Source: S015-6 sp964384945
GTDB taxonomy: Bacteria; Desulfobacterota; DSWW01
Length of the DNA: 64,000 nt
Assembly: GCA_964384945.1 (NCBI GenBank)
Contig: CAYLMK010000021.1
Location: 1-64,000, forward strand
Direction: 5' to 3'
Shown here: in pieces, positions 1-9,198 of the stretch
Numbering within the stretch: the first letter of the stretch is position 1
How the letters are laid out: every line of letters starts with the position of its first letter
The notes under the pieces: generated by a model
What the model was told of the DNA's origin: nothing
The model's input: the letters and a program-made list of their open reading frames with translations, nothing else
The model's database searches: none
Position numbers and translations under genes: made by a program

Positions 1-2
1 TA

Positions 3-125
3 GACGGTGAGGCTCACGGGTGGTTTGACGTTGCCGGGTGGAGCATCGTCCAGGCATCCAAGAAAGAGCGGGAGGGCCTGAAGTCGGCCGGGTTCTTCAT
101 GCAAGACGAGCAAGAGGAGGGCTGA
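3..125 (+). CDS. 3' end of an unidentified gene of the integrated element
   Basis: An open frame enters from the left edge and stops with TGA three bases before the integrase ATG. About 40 residues are visible. They begin around DGEAHGWFDV and end in an acidic tail (MQDEQEEG). The GAGGAGGG that serves as ribosome binding site for the integrase lies inside its last codons, so the two genes are probably translationally coupled. Small genes just upstream of phage or island integrases often encode excisionases or DNA-binding proteins, but nothing visible here identifies a family. Confidence 0.5.
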   Translation, partial: DGEAHGWFDVAGWSIVQASKKEREGLKSAGFFMQDEQEEG

Positions 126-128
126 CCG

Positions 129-1277
129 ATGGCGATCATCGTAAAGAGGCGGGGGCGATGGGTCCTAGACTTTTACGACAACCACAGCATCCGGCGATGG
201 CACACTATGCCGAAGGGCAGCACGAAGCGAAAAGCAGCGGACAAGATGCGCGAGCTGGAGGACCAGGTGCGCCGGGGAGTCTATGTGCCGGGCAGGGAGA
301 TTCCCGTATTCGGGCAGGTTGCGAAAGACTGGCTTGCATACAAAAAGCTGAATCTGCGGGAATCCACCTATGAGGTATGGGCCGGATACGTCAAGAACCA
401 CTATGAGGAAATCAACGACCTACGGGTCAACAGGATCGTGCCGGCCATCGTCGAGAAGTACATCGTCAAACGACAAACCGAGGGGATGCACCTTGCGACC
501 CTGCAACACGTCCTCATGGTCTTTGGGCAGATCATGCAGTATGCGGTCAGGCACAGGTATACGGACCACAACCCGGTGCGGGATGCAGCAAGGCCACGGA
601 GGACGGGACGGGAACCGACGCCCCTCAAGATTCTCACGCCGTCAGAGATTCGAAGGCTACTGGATGCGGAGACGAACCAGAAGTACAACACCATCTATCA
701 TGTGGCGATCGCTACCGGAGCCCGACAGGGCGAGATCCTCGCGTTGAAATGGGGTGACCTGGACCTCAAGGCCGGCCAAATTCACATTCAGCGCAGTACG
801 AAGAGGGGCAAGTTTTACCCTCCGAAGACCCCAACATCGGTAAGGCGGGTTGACATCGGCCCCGCCCTCATTGGTGCCCTAAGACGATGGAAGCTGGCTT
901 GCCCGAGGAGTGACCTGGGCCTTGTGTTCCCAAACGAGGTGGGCGATCCGATCGACCACAACAACCTCATGCAGAGGTATTTCCTGCCGGCCTTGGAGGC
1001 GGCGGGCTTGCCGAGGATGAGGTTTCACGACCTTCGGCACACAAATGCCAGCATTCGCCTCGAGGGGGGCCAGAACATCAAGTACATCTCCGTCCAGCTC
1101 GGACACGCAAACCCCACGATCACCCTGAACACTTACTCCCATCTCATAAGGGCAAGCGACCCCGAGGCAGCGGGCAGGCTGGAACAGGCCATCTTTTCGG
1201 GAACCGGTAGCAAAATGGTAGCAGATGGGGCTTCAGAGAAAGAAAAAAGGGCTACGGAATCGACCGTAACCCTTTGA
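129..1277 (+). CDS. Tyrosine site-specific recombinase (integrase)
   Basis: The 382-residue product is a phage/island integrase of the lambda type that catalyses recombination between attachment sites. The N-terminal part (about 1-55) looks like an arm-binding region. A SAM-like core-binding domain spans about 60-155 and the catalytic domain about 165-345. The catalytic set is complete: Arg199 (ATGARQGE), Lys233, His300 and Arg303 (HDLRH), His326 (LGHANP) and nucleophile Tyr336. The start is set by a GAGGAGGG ribosome binding site. The gene ends ten bases from the 3' end of a tRNA-Gly gene, the usual position for an integrase that targets a tRNA 3' end. The element therefore extends leftward out of the window. 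Confidence 0.95.
   Translation: MAIIVKRRGRWVLDFYDNHSIRRWHTMPKGSTKRKAADKMRELEDQVRRGVYVPGREIPVFGQVAKDWLAYKKLNLRESTYEVWAGYVKNHYEEINDLRVNRIVPAIVEKYIVKRQTEGMHLATLQHVLMVFGQIMQYAVRHRYTDHNPVRDAARPRRTGREPTPLKILTPSEIRRLLDAETNQKYNTIYHVAIATGARQGEILALKWGDLDLKAGQIHIQRSTKRGKFYPPKTPTSVRRVDIGPALIGALRRWKLACPRSDLGLVFPNEVGDPIDHNNLMQRYFLPALEAAGLPRMRFHDLRHTNASIRLEGGQNIKYISVQLGHANPTITLNTYSHLIRASDPEAAGRLEQAIFSGTGSKMVADGASEKEKRATESTVTL
1247..1274. terminator. Bidirectional intrinsic terminator inside the integrase 3' end
   Basis: An 11-bp stem (AAGGGCTACGG / CCGTAACCCTT, one G-U pair) with a 6-base loop lies in the last codons of the integrase. On the minus strand it is followed by a run of T, so it can end the tRNA-Gly transcript. 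On the plus strand the tail is TGATTTTG, weaker but usable for the integrase transcript. Confidence 0.75.
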
Positions 1278-1286
1278 TTTTGTTAT

Positions 1287-1362
1287 TGGAGCGGGCAACG
1301 GGACTCGAACCCGTGACAGCCAGCTTGGGAAGCTGGAACTCTACCAACTGAGTTATGCCCGC
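1287..1362 (-). tRNA. tRNA-Gly (anticodon CCC)
   Basis: Read on the minus strand the 76-base gene has a GCGGGCA/TGCCCGC acceptor stem, a D arm, an anticodon stem CCAGC/GCTGG with loop TTCCCAA (anticodon CCC), a T arm with GGTTCGAGTCC, and an encoded CCA end at 1287-1289. It decodes GGG. The integrase gene lies at its 3' end, so this tRNA is the likely attachment site, with its 3' half as the core sequence. Confidence 0.97.
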
Positions 1363-1401
1363 TCACAAGTAAGCGGCGATCCTTCGTACGTCTGTTTATC
1401 G

Positions 1402-1430
1402 TTCCTACTTGATCTCTTCCCGGTTGTCAA
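1402..1430 (-). promoter_or_regulatory. Candidate promoter for tRNA-Gly
   Basis: On the minus strand a perfect TTGACA (1430-1425) is followed after 17 bases by TAGGAA (1407-1402), about 40 bases before the tRNA 5' end. The -35 is perfect and the -10 is weak. Confidence 0.4.
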
Positions 1431-1450
1431 GCGGAGAGGGACCGGGGCGC

Positions 1451-2552
<1,102 letters not shown>

Positions 2553-2616
2553 CTGGACAATCGGACTGTTTTTCGATAGCCTTGAGTCCGAGCGCGGGCT
2601 TGAGGAGGTTCGGAAG

Positions 2617-3288
2617 ATGCGGCGTCTCTGGATTGCACTGCTTCTTGCCGGTCTTACGGTGAGCTGCGCGAGCGCAAGGACGCTTCCCAAGGACCGGGCC
2701 CGTACCCCCGGCATGACCCTGCCTTCCCCCCCGACTTGTTACATCGAACAGGGCATCGCATCGTGGTACGGAACCGAGTTTCATCAGAAACCCACCGCGA
2801 CCGGCGAGGAATACGACATGTACGCCATGACGGCCGCTCACAAGACCCTGCCTCTCGGGGCATGGGTCCAGGTGACCGACCTGGACAGCAGGCGCTCCGT
2901 GCGCGTGCGAATCAACGATCGGGGCCCTTTTGTCAAGGACCGGATCATCGATCTTTCTTACAGGGCCGCACAAGAGCTGGGAATTGTCGATAAAGGTACG
3001 GCTCAGGTGGAAGTGCTCTGCTCCTTCTCGGAGGCCATGCTCAGGGACCGACTCGGTTACTGGGTGCAGACAGGGGCATACCAGGACCCCCGCCGCGCGC
3101 GGGAGCTGGCGGTTCGCCTGAAGAAAGACTACCCGAACGTCCGGGTTTTCTCATCCGATGCCTACCATCATGTCCGAATCGGTCCGTTCCCTTCCGAGCC
3201 GGAGGCCAACCGAATCAAGGACCTTCTTCTGGGAGGCGGCCAGAAGGCCTTCGTGGTTCGAGACCTGCTCTCCCTGTCCTCCGACTGA
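2617..3288 (+). CDS. rlpA: RlpA-family septal ring lytic transglycosylase lipoprotein
   Basis: This is a 223-residue outer-envelope lipoprotein. A signal peptide ends in a lipobox (LTVSC, Cys17). A double-psi beta-barrel follows at about 43-135 with the family signatures GIASWYG, HKTLPLG and NDRGPF (catalytic-type Asp101). A C-terminal SPOR domain spans about 145-217 (GYWVQTGAYQD ... VRIGPF). RlpA cleaves peptidoglycan strands lacking stem peptides, and SPOR domains carry proteins to such denuded glycan at division sites. The start has a strong GAGGAGG eight bases upstream. The gene is divergent from mreB. Confidence 0.93.
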   Translation: MRRLWIALLLAGLTVSCASARTLPKDRARTPGMTLPSPPTCYIEQGIASWYGTEFHQKPTATGEEYDMYAMTAAHKTLPLGAWVQVTDLDSRRSVRVRINDRGPFVKDRIIDLSYRAAQELGIVDKGTAQVEVLCSFSEAMLRDRLGYWVQTGAYQDPRRARELAVRLKKDYPNVRVFSSDAYHHVRIGPFPSEPEANRIKDLLLGGGQKAFVVRDLLSLSSD

Positions 3289-3344
3289 CTCGAGATGCGA
3301 TCCGGAGGCTTCTGCGGCACACGGCCGCCTCGGGATCACTTCGC

Positions 3345-3554
3345 TCAGGCGAACCGGGACCCCGTCGCTCCGCACGAGGAGGCACGGCCCTCGCCACGAC
3401 CGCCCCGGACGGAGCCGACAGGCGACAGAACACGCCCGGCCCCTGCAAAGCCGCACGCGGGACAGGTCTGCGGCGAGTCCAGGCCGCCCGGAGATCGAAA
3501 CAGCCTCTCGAACCTTGTCCTGCATTTCGGGCACTCGTATTCGTAGATGGGCAC
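3345..3554 (-). CDS. FmdB-family zinc ribbon protein
   Basis: The 69-residue protein begins MPIYEYECPKC and continues to CPACG, the two-CxxC zinc ribbon typical of the FmdB/CxxC_CxxC_SSSS family, followed by a glycine/arginine/serine-rich tail. The family is widespread and was first named as a putative regulator of formamidase. Its molecular role is not established. It stands alone here, converging with rlpA. Confidence 0.8.
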   Translation of the reverse strand: MPIYEYECPKCRTRFERLFRSPGGLDSPQTCPACGFAGAGRVLSPVGSVRGGRGEGRASSCGATGSRFA

Positions 3555-3614
3555 GGTTTTGCCTTTCTGTGCACGAGCCTTCCATTTCGTTCCGCGGACG
3601 GCCAGAACGCCGGC

Positions 3615-3881
3615 CTAGCGATTACCGCCTCCCAGCAAATCCAGCAGCCTCGCCTTCATTCTTTGCCTCTGCTCCTCCGGGATTTCCACCCCCGGGAACC
3701 GCTGACACAGTCCAACGAGGTCCTTCAGGCCCCTGTACTTCTCCGAGCATTGCTCACAGGCTTCCAGGTGGGCCCGAAGAGTATCGCAGAAGGAAGATTC
3801 TCCCTCCTCCAGCATGAGATACATCTTCCTGACAATCTTCGAACACGACTCCTTTCTTGCATTCATCCGCCTTGCATTCAT
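3615..3881 (-). CDS. Zinc-finger anti-sigma factor
   Basis: This small protein (88 residues from the first ATG) carries HLEACEQC, the HxxxCxxC zinc motif of ZAS-type anti-sigma factors. These bind and hold ECF sigma factors and are often redox- or stress-sensitive. No membrane segment is visible, so it is probably cytoplasmic. It lies just downstream of an ECF sigma gene on the same strand, the standard pairing. The start is uncertain because a 15-bp tandem duplication creates two in-frame ATGs (3881 and 3866). A third ATG, at 3824, would still keep the zinc motif. Confidence 0.75.
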   Translation of the reverse strand: MNARRMNARKESCSKIVRKMYLMLEEGESSFCDTLRAHLEACEQCSEKYRGLKDLVGLCQRFPGVEIPEEQRQRMKARLLDLLGGGNR

Positions 3882-3890
3882 CCGCCTTGC
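3856..3890. repeat. 15-bp tandem duplication over the anti-sigma start
   Basis: The unit CTTGCATTCATCCGC is present twice in perfect tandem (3856-3870, 3871-3885), followed by its first five bases. On the coding strand it duplicates the start codon and the next residues (MNARR MNARK). Confidence 0.9.
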
Positions 3891-4002
3891 CTCCCCCTTC
3901 CGGCTGACGATCCCCGCCGGGTCCTCTGCCCGGCACAGACCGACGCCATTGATAAGACACGCGGAATGTCGCCTCCTTTATGAGATTCTCCAAGGAGAAA
4001 GG

Positions 4003-4746
4003 TTACGGCCCTTCTCTCCGTTGTACTTCCCCCTTCTTCAGTCCCAGACGTCGTTTCACGATCTCCTGCAGCATGAGTCGGGCCCGGTGCAGCCTCACCT
4101 TCACCGTGGCTTCCGTGATCCCCAGCATCTCGCTGACCTCCTGGGTGGAGAATCCCTCGAAATCGCGAAGGTTGATGACCATCTTGTACATTTGCGGCAT
4201 CGAAGCGACGCCCTGAACCAGAACCCGCCGGAACTCCTCGTCCAGAAGGAGTTTTTCCGGATTCGAAATCCAAGAGGCCGCTCCGATCGATTCCTCCGAG
4301 GGATACGGAAATCCCTGCCGACCTGCCGTGCAGATTTCGTTTCCCTCGATCCCGGCTCTTTGCAAAGGCCGCATTCTGCGCTTCTTCTTCAAACATGCGC
4401 TGACCGCTATCCTGAATATCCAGTTCTTGAGCGAAGCCTCCCCGCGAAACCCGTCCAGATACCGAAACACGGCCAACAGGGTGTCCTGGACCCCCTCTTC
4501 CGCATCCTGCGCGTTCCCGCACATGCGGGTGAGGAACCCCAGGAGGGGCCCCGAGTATTCGTGGAAAATCCGGTCAAACGCCTTCGGGTCCCCCTTCCTG
4601 AATCGCTCGACGAGATTCATATCGCGCTCGGACGCACCGCGCCCGCCCTTCGCCACGCTCTCGCTGTGCCCCATCGGGCCATACCGCCTGTCTGCGGCCC
4701 GCTTAACCCTCCCAACTCCTTTCCGTTTCAAAGCCCTCGCGGCCAT
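4003..4746 (-). CDS. ECF-family RNA polymerase sigma factor
   Basis: Sigma region 2 (about FRKGDPKAFDRIFHEY to RYLDGFRGEASLKNWIFRIA) and region 4 (MPQMYKMVINLRDFEGFSTQEVSEMLGITEATVKVRLHR, read in two parts) are clear, giving a two-domain ECF sigma. The open frame extends to 4896, but the ATG at 4746 has AAGAGGA six bases upstream and is taken as the start (247 residues). Later ATGs at 4674 and 4620 are also possible, because conserved sequence begins near MNLVERF. The zinc anti-sigma lies downstream. The targets cannot be read from the sequence. Confidence 0.88.
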   Translation of the reverse strand: MAARALKRKGVGRVKRAADRRYGPMGHSESVAKGGRGASERDMNLVERFRKGDPKAFDRIFHEYSGPLLGFLTRMCGNAQDAEEGVQDTLLAVFRYLDGFRGEASLKNWIFRIAVSACLKKKRRMRPLQRAGIEGNEICTAGRQGFPYPSEESIGAASWISNPEKLLLDEEFRRVLVQGVASMPQMYKMVINLRDFEGFSTQEVSEMLGITEATVKVRLHRARLMLQEIVKRRLGLKKGEVQRREGP

Positions 4747-4756
4747 GGGATTCCTC

Positions 4757-4785
4757 TTGACATCCGGTTGGGGAACCTTTAGTTT
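4757..4785 (+). promoter_or_regulatory. Candidate promoter for the plus-strand 4916 gene
   Basis: TTGACA (4757-4762), a 17-base spacer and TAGTTT (4780-4785). The -35 is perfect and the -10 poor. It overlaps the minus-strand promoter candidate of the sigma gene. Confidence 0.3.
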
Positions 4786-4915
4786 AGCTTCCGATTTCCA
4801 GGGGATTTCCAGTGCTTCAACCGCCCGTCGAATCCCGCGGTCGTTCCAAGTGTCCGACAATACATGCTTTTTCTGATAAGCACGGTTTCCGGGCAACGCT
4901 CACAGAGGGACGGCG

Positions 4916-5257
4916 ATGACCAAGAAGAAACTTGGAAACAAGTTCGTTTGCTACCAGTGCGGCTGCAAGTTCTATGATTTGAGTCAGCCCAGGCCCATCT
5001 GTCCGAAATGCGGCGCCGACCAGAGCAATGCCCCTGCAAGGGAAACATCCTCAACCCCGAAGCCCGGGATCAGTGCCGCGACCGTTTCACGTGGGCGAGG
5101 TCGCAGGCGGAGGGACGACGAAGAGTCCCTCGAGCCTGTGGCGCCCTTTTCCGAAGACGATATCGAGCCCGTTTCACCGCTCGAAGACGGTCTTTCGATG
5201 ATCGACGACGATGAATTCATGGACGATACCACGGAAGACTTCTCGGAAGAAGACTGA
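4916..5257 (+). CDS. FYDL-type zinc ribbon protein (TIGR02300-like)
   Basis: The protein has 113 residues. An N-terminal zinc ribbon (CYQCGCKFYDLS ... CPKCG) is followed by a basic patch (RGRGRRRRDD) and a very acidic tail ending DFSEED. The LGxKxxCxxCGxKFYDL arrangement matches the TIGR02300/FYDLN group of small acidic-tailed proteins, whose function is unknown. AGAGGGA six bases upstream of the ATG supports the start. It is followed by queH after 27 bases and may be cotranscribed with it. Confidence 0.75.
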   Translation: MTKKKLGNKFVCYQCGCKFYDLSQPRPICPKCGADQSNAPARETSSTPKPGISAATVSRGRGRRRRDDEESLEPVAPFSEDDIEPVSPLEDGLSMIDDDEFMDDTTEDFSEED

Positions 5258-5284
5258 GATCGATCGCCAGGACATCCCATCCCT

Positions 5285-5830
5285 GTGAAAGCCAGACCCC
5301 TCCTGCTCCTGCACATCTGTTGCGGGCCTTGCTCCACCCACGTCATCGACCTTCTCCGGAACACATATCACCCTATCGGGTTCTTTTACAACCCCAATCT
5401 TTATCCGAGAGAAGAATACGCAAGGAGGCTCGAGGCAGTCGTCCAGGTCTCCCGACGGTACGCGACGGGTCTGTGGGTTCCTCCGTTCCAGCAAGAAACC
5501 TGGATGCGTATCGTGCACGGCCTTGAAAACGAACCGGAGGGGGGCAGGCGCTGCAGTATCTGCATTGGCCACCGACTGGAAGTGACTGCGCGCACGGCAA
5601 AAGCCGCATCCATTCCGGTCATGGCTACGACCCTGACTGTCGGACCAAGAAAAAACAGTAAACAAATAAATAGGTTAGGAACGGAGTGGGCCGAATCCTA
5701 CGGTATCGTTTTTGTTGAGGCCGATTTCAAGAAGCAGGACGGTTTCCTGAAGAGTGTGCAAATAAGCAAGTCCCTTGGTATCTATCGGCAGGCTTACTGC
5801 GGCTGTTGCTTCAGCATGCCTGAACGCTGA
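5285..5830 (+). CDS. queH: Epoxyqueuosine reductase QueH
   Basis: QueH performs the last step of queuosine synthesis, reducing epoxyqueuosine to queuosine in tRNA, as an iron-sulfur enzyme unrelated to QueG. All family cysteine motifs are present: HICCGPC (Cys12, Cys13, Cys16), CSIC (Cys90, Cys93) and YCGCC (Cys172, Cys174, Cys175). At 181 residues the length is typical. The start is GTG. QueE, an early enzyme of the same pathway, is encoded at 32521, so the organism probably makes queuosine de novo. Confidence 0.93.
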   Translation: MKARPLLLLHICCGPCSTHVIDLLRNTYHPIGFFYNPNLYPREEYARRLEAVVQVSRRYATGLWVPPFQQETWMRIVHGLENEPEGGRRCSICIGHRLEVTARTAKAASIPVMATTLTVGPRKNSKQINRLGTEWAESYGIVFVEADFKKQDGFLKSVQISKSLGIYRQAYCGCCFSMPER

Positions 5831-5887
5831 GGGGCTCGGGCAGGTCTTCTCTGGGGCGGGCAAGAAGCAGGTCCCAAGGGACCAAAC

Positions 5888-6454
5888 TCAGCTTGCGAGG
5901 ATCTGATCCCGGGTAAAGAGGGAGTCGAGCACCAGGGACGATGCCTCGACAGCCTCCCTTCCCCCCTCCTGGCGGTCCACAAGAGCAAAGACATGGCTCA
6001 CCACGAACCCGGCCTCCCTGGCGTGCCGCACGCCTTCGAGTAGGGTTCCGCCCGTGGTCAGCACATCCTCCACAATGACGACCCGGCTGCCGGGCGCTAT
6101 GTTCTTCAGACCTTCGATCCACCTTTCCGTGCCATGCCCCTTCGGCTCCTTCCGAATGATGAAGGCGGGGATCGGTCTTCCCTCCAGATGGCTCACAAGG
6201 GAAACGGCCGTTACGATCGGATCGGCCCCCAGGGTGACGCCCCCGATCCCCCCCGGGACTTCCCCCGTCGCCAGGATCCTTTGGAACAGCAGCTTGCCGA
6301 CCAGATACCCACCCTCCGCGTCCAGGGTCGTCTGCTTTCCGTCCACATAGAAGTCGCTCCACCGTCCGGACCGCAGCTGGAACCTGCCCCTCTCCACCGA
6401 CTTCTCCCTCAGGATCTGAAGAAGCCGCTCTCTGAGAATCTCATCTCTTTCCAT
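5888..6454 (-). CDS. pyrE: Orotate phosphoribosyltransferase
   Basis: PyrE joins orotate to PRPP to form OMP in pyrimidine synthesis. The PRPP-binding signature VVIVEDVLTTGGT is present, with FQLRSGRWSDFYVDGK near the N-terminus. The frame stays open up to 6613, but homology starts at the ATG at 6454, giving 188 residues, the usual length. It is the last gene of the minus-strand block and lies 46 bases after purB, so a purine and a pyrimidine enzyme are placed side by side. Confidence 0.94.
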   Translation of the reverse strand: MERDEILRERLLQILREKSVERGRFQLRSGRWSDFYVDGKQTTLDAEGGYLVGKLLFQRILATGEVPGGIGGVTLGADPIVTAVSLVSHLEGRPIPAFIIRKEPKGHGTERWIEGLKNIAPGSRVVIVEDVLTTGGTLLEGVRHAREAGFVVSHVFALVDRQEGGREAVEASSLVLDSLFTRDQILAS

Positions 6455-6500
6455 GCCGTCCGCCCCTTGCCGCCCGAACGAGTCGCCGAGCCCGGGTTCC

Positions 6501-7808
6501 TTACGAATGTTGTTCCTCAGGGCCGAAGACCCGGCCGAAGATCCGGTCCACCTCTCTTGTGTAACGGTCGACGCGGAATGTGTCCCGGATCTCTTCCTCT
6601 CCCAGGATTTCAACGATCCGGGAGTCCCGCAGTACGAGAGAGAACAGATCCCCCTTTCCTTCCCACGAATTCATGGCGTGACCCTGCACGAGGCCGTAGG
6701 CCTCCTCGCGGGACATCCCCTTCTGCGTGAGACGAAGGAGCAACTCCTGAGAAAAGAACAGGCCTCCGGTCAGGTCCAGATTGGCCCTCATCCGGACCGG
6801 ATCCACCTGGAGGTTCTTCAGGAGTCTCGTCATTCTGTCGAGCATGAAGTCGACGAGGATCGTGCTGTCCGGGGCGATCACCCTTTCCACGGAGGAGTGG
6901 CTGATGTCTCTCTCGTGCCAGAGAGGGATGTTTTCCAGGGCGGCAAGCGCATAGGAACGCACCAGACGGGCCAGTCCGCACAGGTTCTCCGACCCGATCG
7001 GGTTTCTCTTGTGCGGCATCGCGGAAGACCCCTTCTGTCCCTGTCCGAAGAACTCCGCAGCCTCGCGCACCTCGGTCCTCTGCAGGTGACGAATCTCCAT
7101 GGCGAACTTCTCGAGAGAGGAGGCCAGAATCGCCAGGGCACCGAAAAACTCGGCATGCCGATCTCTCTGCACGATCTGCGTCGATACGCGGGCCGGCTCG
7201 AGGCCCAGCTTCCCGCAAACGTAGGTCTCAATCTCGGGAGGAAGCGTGGCATAGGTGCCGACAGCGCCCGAGAGCTTCCCTACGGCGATCGTTTCCCTGG
7301 CCCGAAGCAATCGCTTCCGGCTGCGCCGAACCTCTTCGTACCAGACGGCCATCTTCAGCCCGAAGGTGATCGGCTCCGCGTGTACGCCGTGGGTGCGGCC
7401 GATCATCAACGTGTGCTTGTGTTCCAGGGCCTTGCGCTTGATCTCCGCCAGGAGCCGGTCCACTCCCTCCAGAAGCAGGTCGGCCGCATCGCGGAGTTGA
7501 ACGGCCAGCCCCGTGTCCAGCACGTCCGAAGAAGTCATCCCCATGTGAAGGAACCGCGCGTCTTCGCCGATCGTCTCCCCGACCGCGCTCAGGAAGGCGA
7601 TCACATCGTGCTGCGTGATCTCCTCCAGCTCTTCCATCCGCTTGACGGAGTATGTGCCCCGCTGAATCGCCTGCAACGATTCCGCCGGAATCCGCCCGAG
7701 TTCCGCATAGGCCTCGCAAGCCAGTTTTTCGATGCGGAGCCAGATCTCGTATTTGTTATGGAGCGTCCAGATTCGCTCCATTTCCGGTCGGCTGTAACGA
7801 GGTATCAT
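6501..7808 (-). CDS. purB: Adenylosuccinate lyase
   Basis: PurB cleaves SAICAR and adenylosuccinate, releasing fumarate, in two steps of purine synthesis. At 435 residues it has the superfamily signature SSAMPHKRNP (261-270, including the catalytic serine loop), MTSSD (91-95) and GRTHG (137-141, the catalytic histidine region). It lies 40 bases downstream of the M16 peptidase gene on the same strand and upstream of pyrE, so it probably belongs to the end of the same transcript. Confidence 0.97.
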   Translation of the reverse strand: MIPRYSRPEMERIWTLHNKYEIWLRIEKLACEAYAELGRIPAESLQAIQRGTYSVKRMEELEEITQHDVIAFLSAVGETIGEDARFLHMGMTSSDVLDTGLAVQLRDAADLLLEGVDRLLAEIKRKALEHKHTLMIGRTHGVHAEPITFGLKMAVWYEEVRRSRKRLLRARETIAVGKLSGAVGTYATLPPEIETYVCGKLGLEPARVSTQIVQRDRHAEFFGALAILASSLEKFAMEIRHLQRTEVREAAEFFGQGQKGSSAMPHKRNPIGSENLCGLARLVRSYALAALENIPLWHERDISHSSVERVIAPDSTILVDFMLDRMTRLLKNLQVDPVRMRANLDLTGGLFFSQELLLRLTQKGMSREEAYGLVQGHAMNSWEGKGDLFSLVLRDSRIVEILGEEEIRDTFRVDRYTREVDRIFGRVFGPEEQHS

Positions 7809-7848
7809 CGGAACTTCGACTCCTGCGGCGGGCGGAAAATGTACACGG

Positions 7849-9105
7849 CTAGAAGTCCAGGCTGGTCGACGCGAGCGCGTCCCGGTCGATGTCCCCCAGG
7901 ACGGTCAGCCCGAGGTACTCGGTACGAAACAGGTCCTCGGAGATGGCTCGGACGTCGGCCGCGTTCACCCGATCGATCTCCTCGATCACGTCGTCGAGGT
8001 CCAGCTGTCTTCCGAAGTAGATCTCGTTCATGGCCAGCTTGCTCATTCGGCTTCCGGTGCTCTCGGTGCTCAGGAGGAGATTGCCCTTCAACTGTTCCTT
8101 GGCGATCCTGAGTTCCTCCTCCGAAACATCCTCCTCCTTGAGTCGGGTGAAGTTCTCGGCGATCAATTCGATAACGTCGGTGACCGCCTCCCTGCCCGTT
8201 CCCACGTACACCCCCAACATGCCGGCATCCAGGTAGGAGGCCTGAAAGGAATACACCGAGTAGGCGAGGCCTCGCTTCTCCCTGATTTCCTGGAAGAGTC
8301 GCGAACACATCCCCCCTCCCAGCAAGGTGTTCAATACATGGTATCCATACCTCTGCGGGTGGGAATAGGGGTATCCCAGGGTTCCGAGGCAGATATGCGC
8401 CTGCCCCAGATCCTTGACGTGAACGTGCAGCCCACGGTGCGGGCTCGGTTTTTCCAACACGAGATCCCCCGCCCCGTTGGCAGAAAAATCCAGGGCCTTT
8501 TCCGCGATCCTCACCACGTTCCCATGGTCGAGCCTTCCCGACACGGCCAGCAGGACCCGCTCCGGATCCCGCAGGAGCCGCGTGTAATCGACCAGGCTCT
8601 GCCGGTCCAGACGATCGATCACCTCCTTGGTCCCCAGGGTGGACCTGCCCAGCGGATGCCCCCGCCAGTAGGCACCCGCATACAGATCGTGAACCAGCTC
8701 TTCGGGCGAATCGTGCACCATCTTGATTTCTTGAAGAATCACCTGTCTCTCGCGCTCGATCTCCTGTTCCGGCAGATTGGAACGGAGGAAGATATCGGCG
8801 AGCAGTTCCATGAGCAGAGGCAGGTGCGAATGCAGCGCCCTGGCATGGAGGCAGATGAACTCCTTTCCCGTGAAGGCGTTGAGCGATCCGCCCACCGATT
8901 CGATTTCTCTCGAGATATCCAGAGCCGTGCGGGTCTCCGTACCCTTGAACAGCAGGTGCTCCACAAAATGCGTAATCCCGTTCCATTCGGAGGGCTCGCT
9001 ACGGGATCCGCGAAGGATCCAGATGCCCGCAGATACGGAGATGGCGTGTGGGATGCTTTCCGTAACAACCCGGACACCGTTTTGCAGCCGACTGGAACGG
9101 TTCAT
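7849..9105 (-). CDS. M16 family zinc metallopeptidase
   Basis: This is a 418-residue pitrilysin-family peptidase. The inverted zinc motif HFVEH gives His46, Glu49 and His50, and the third ligand Glu126 lies exactly 76 residues after His50. The C-terminal half carries the M16C-type RGLAYSVYSF segment. Such single-subunit-length enzymes work as dimers on peptides or small proteins. In related genomes this gene normally follows pnp. Here it directly follows rpsO. Confidence 0.93.
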   Translation of the reverse strand: MNRSSRLQNGVRVVTESIPHAISVSAGIWILRGSRSEPSEWNGITHFVEHLLFKGTETRTALDISREIESVGGSLNAFTGKEFICLHARALHSHLPLLMELLADIFLRSNLPEQEIERERQVILQEIKMVHDSPEELVHDLYAGAYWRGHPLGRSTLGTKEVIDRLDRQSLVDYTRLLRDPERVLLAVSGRLDHGNVVRIAEKALDFSANGAGDLVLEKPSPHRGLHVHVKDLGQAHICLGTLGYPYSHPQRYGYHVLNTLLGGGMCSRLFQEIREKRGLAYSVYSFQASYLDAGMLGVYVGTGREAVTDVIELIAENFTRLKEEDVSEEELRIAKEQLKGNLLLSTESTGSRMSKLAMNEIYFGRQLDLDDVIEEIDRVNAADVRAISEDLFRTEYLGLTVLGDIDRDALASTSLDF

Positions 9106-9198
9106 AGGCCTCTTGGTCTCCTCCCGAAAAGGGCACTCCGCGGGCTTGCACCGTACGACTTCGAAAACGCCCTTCCCGCACTCCTCCGCACGCAGGAA

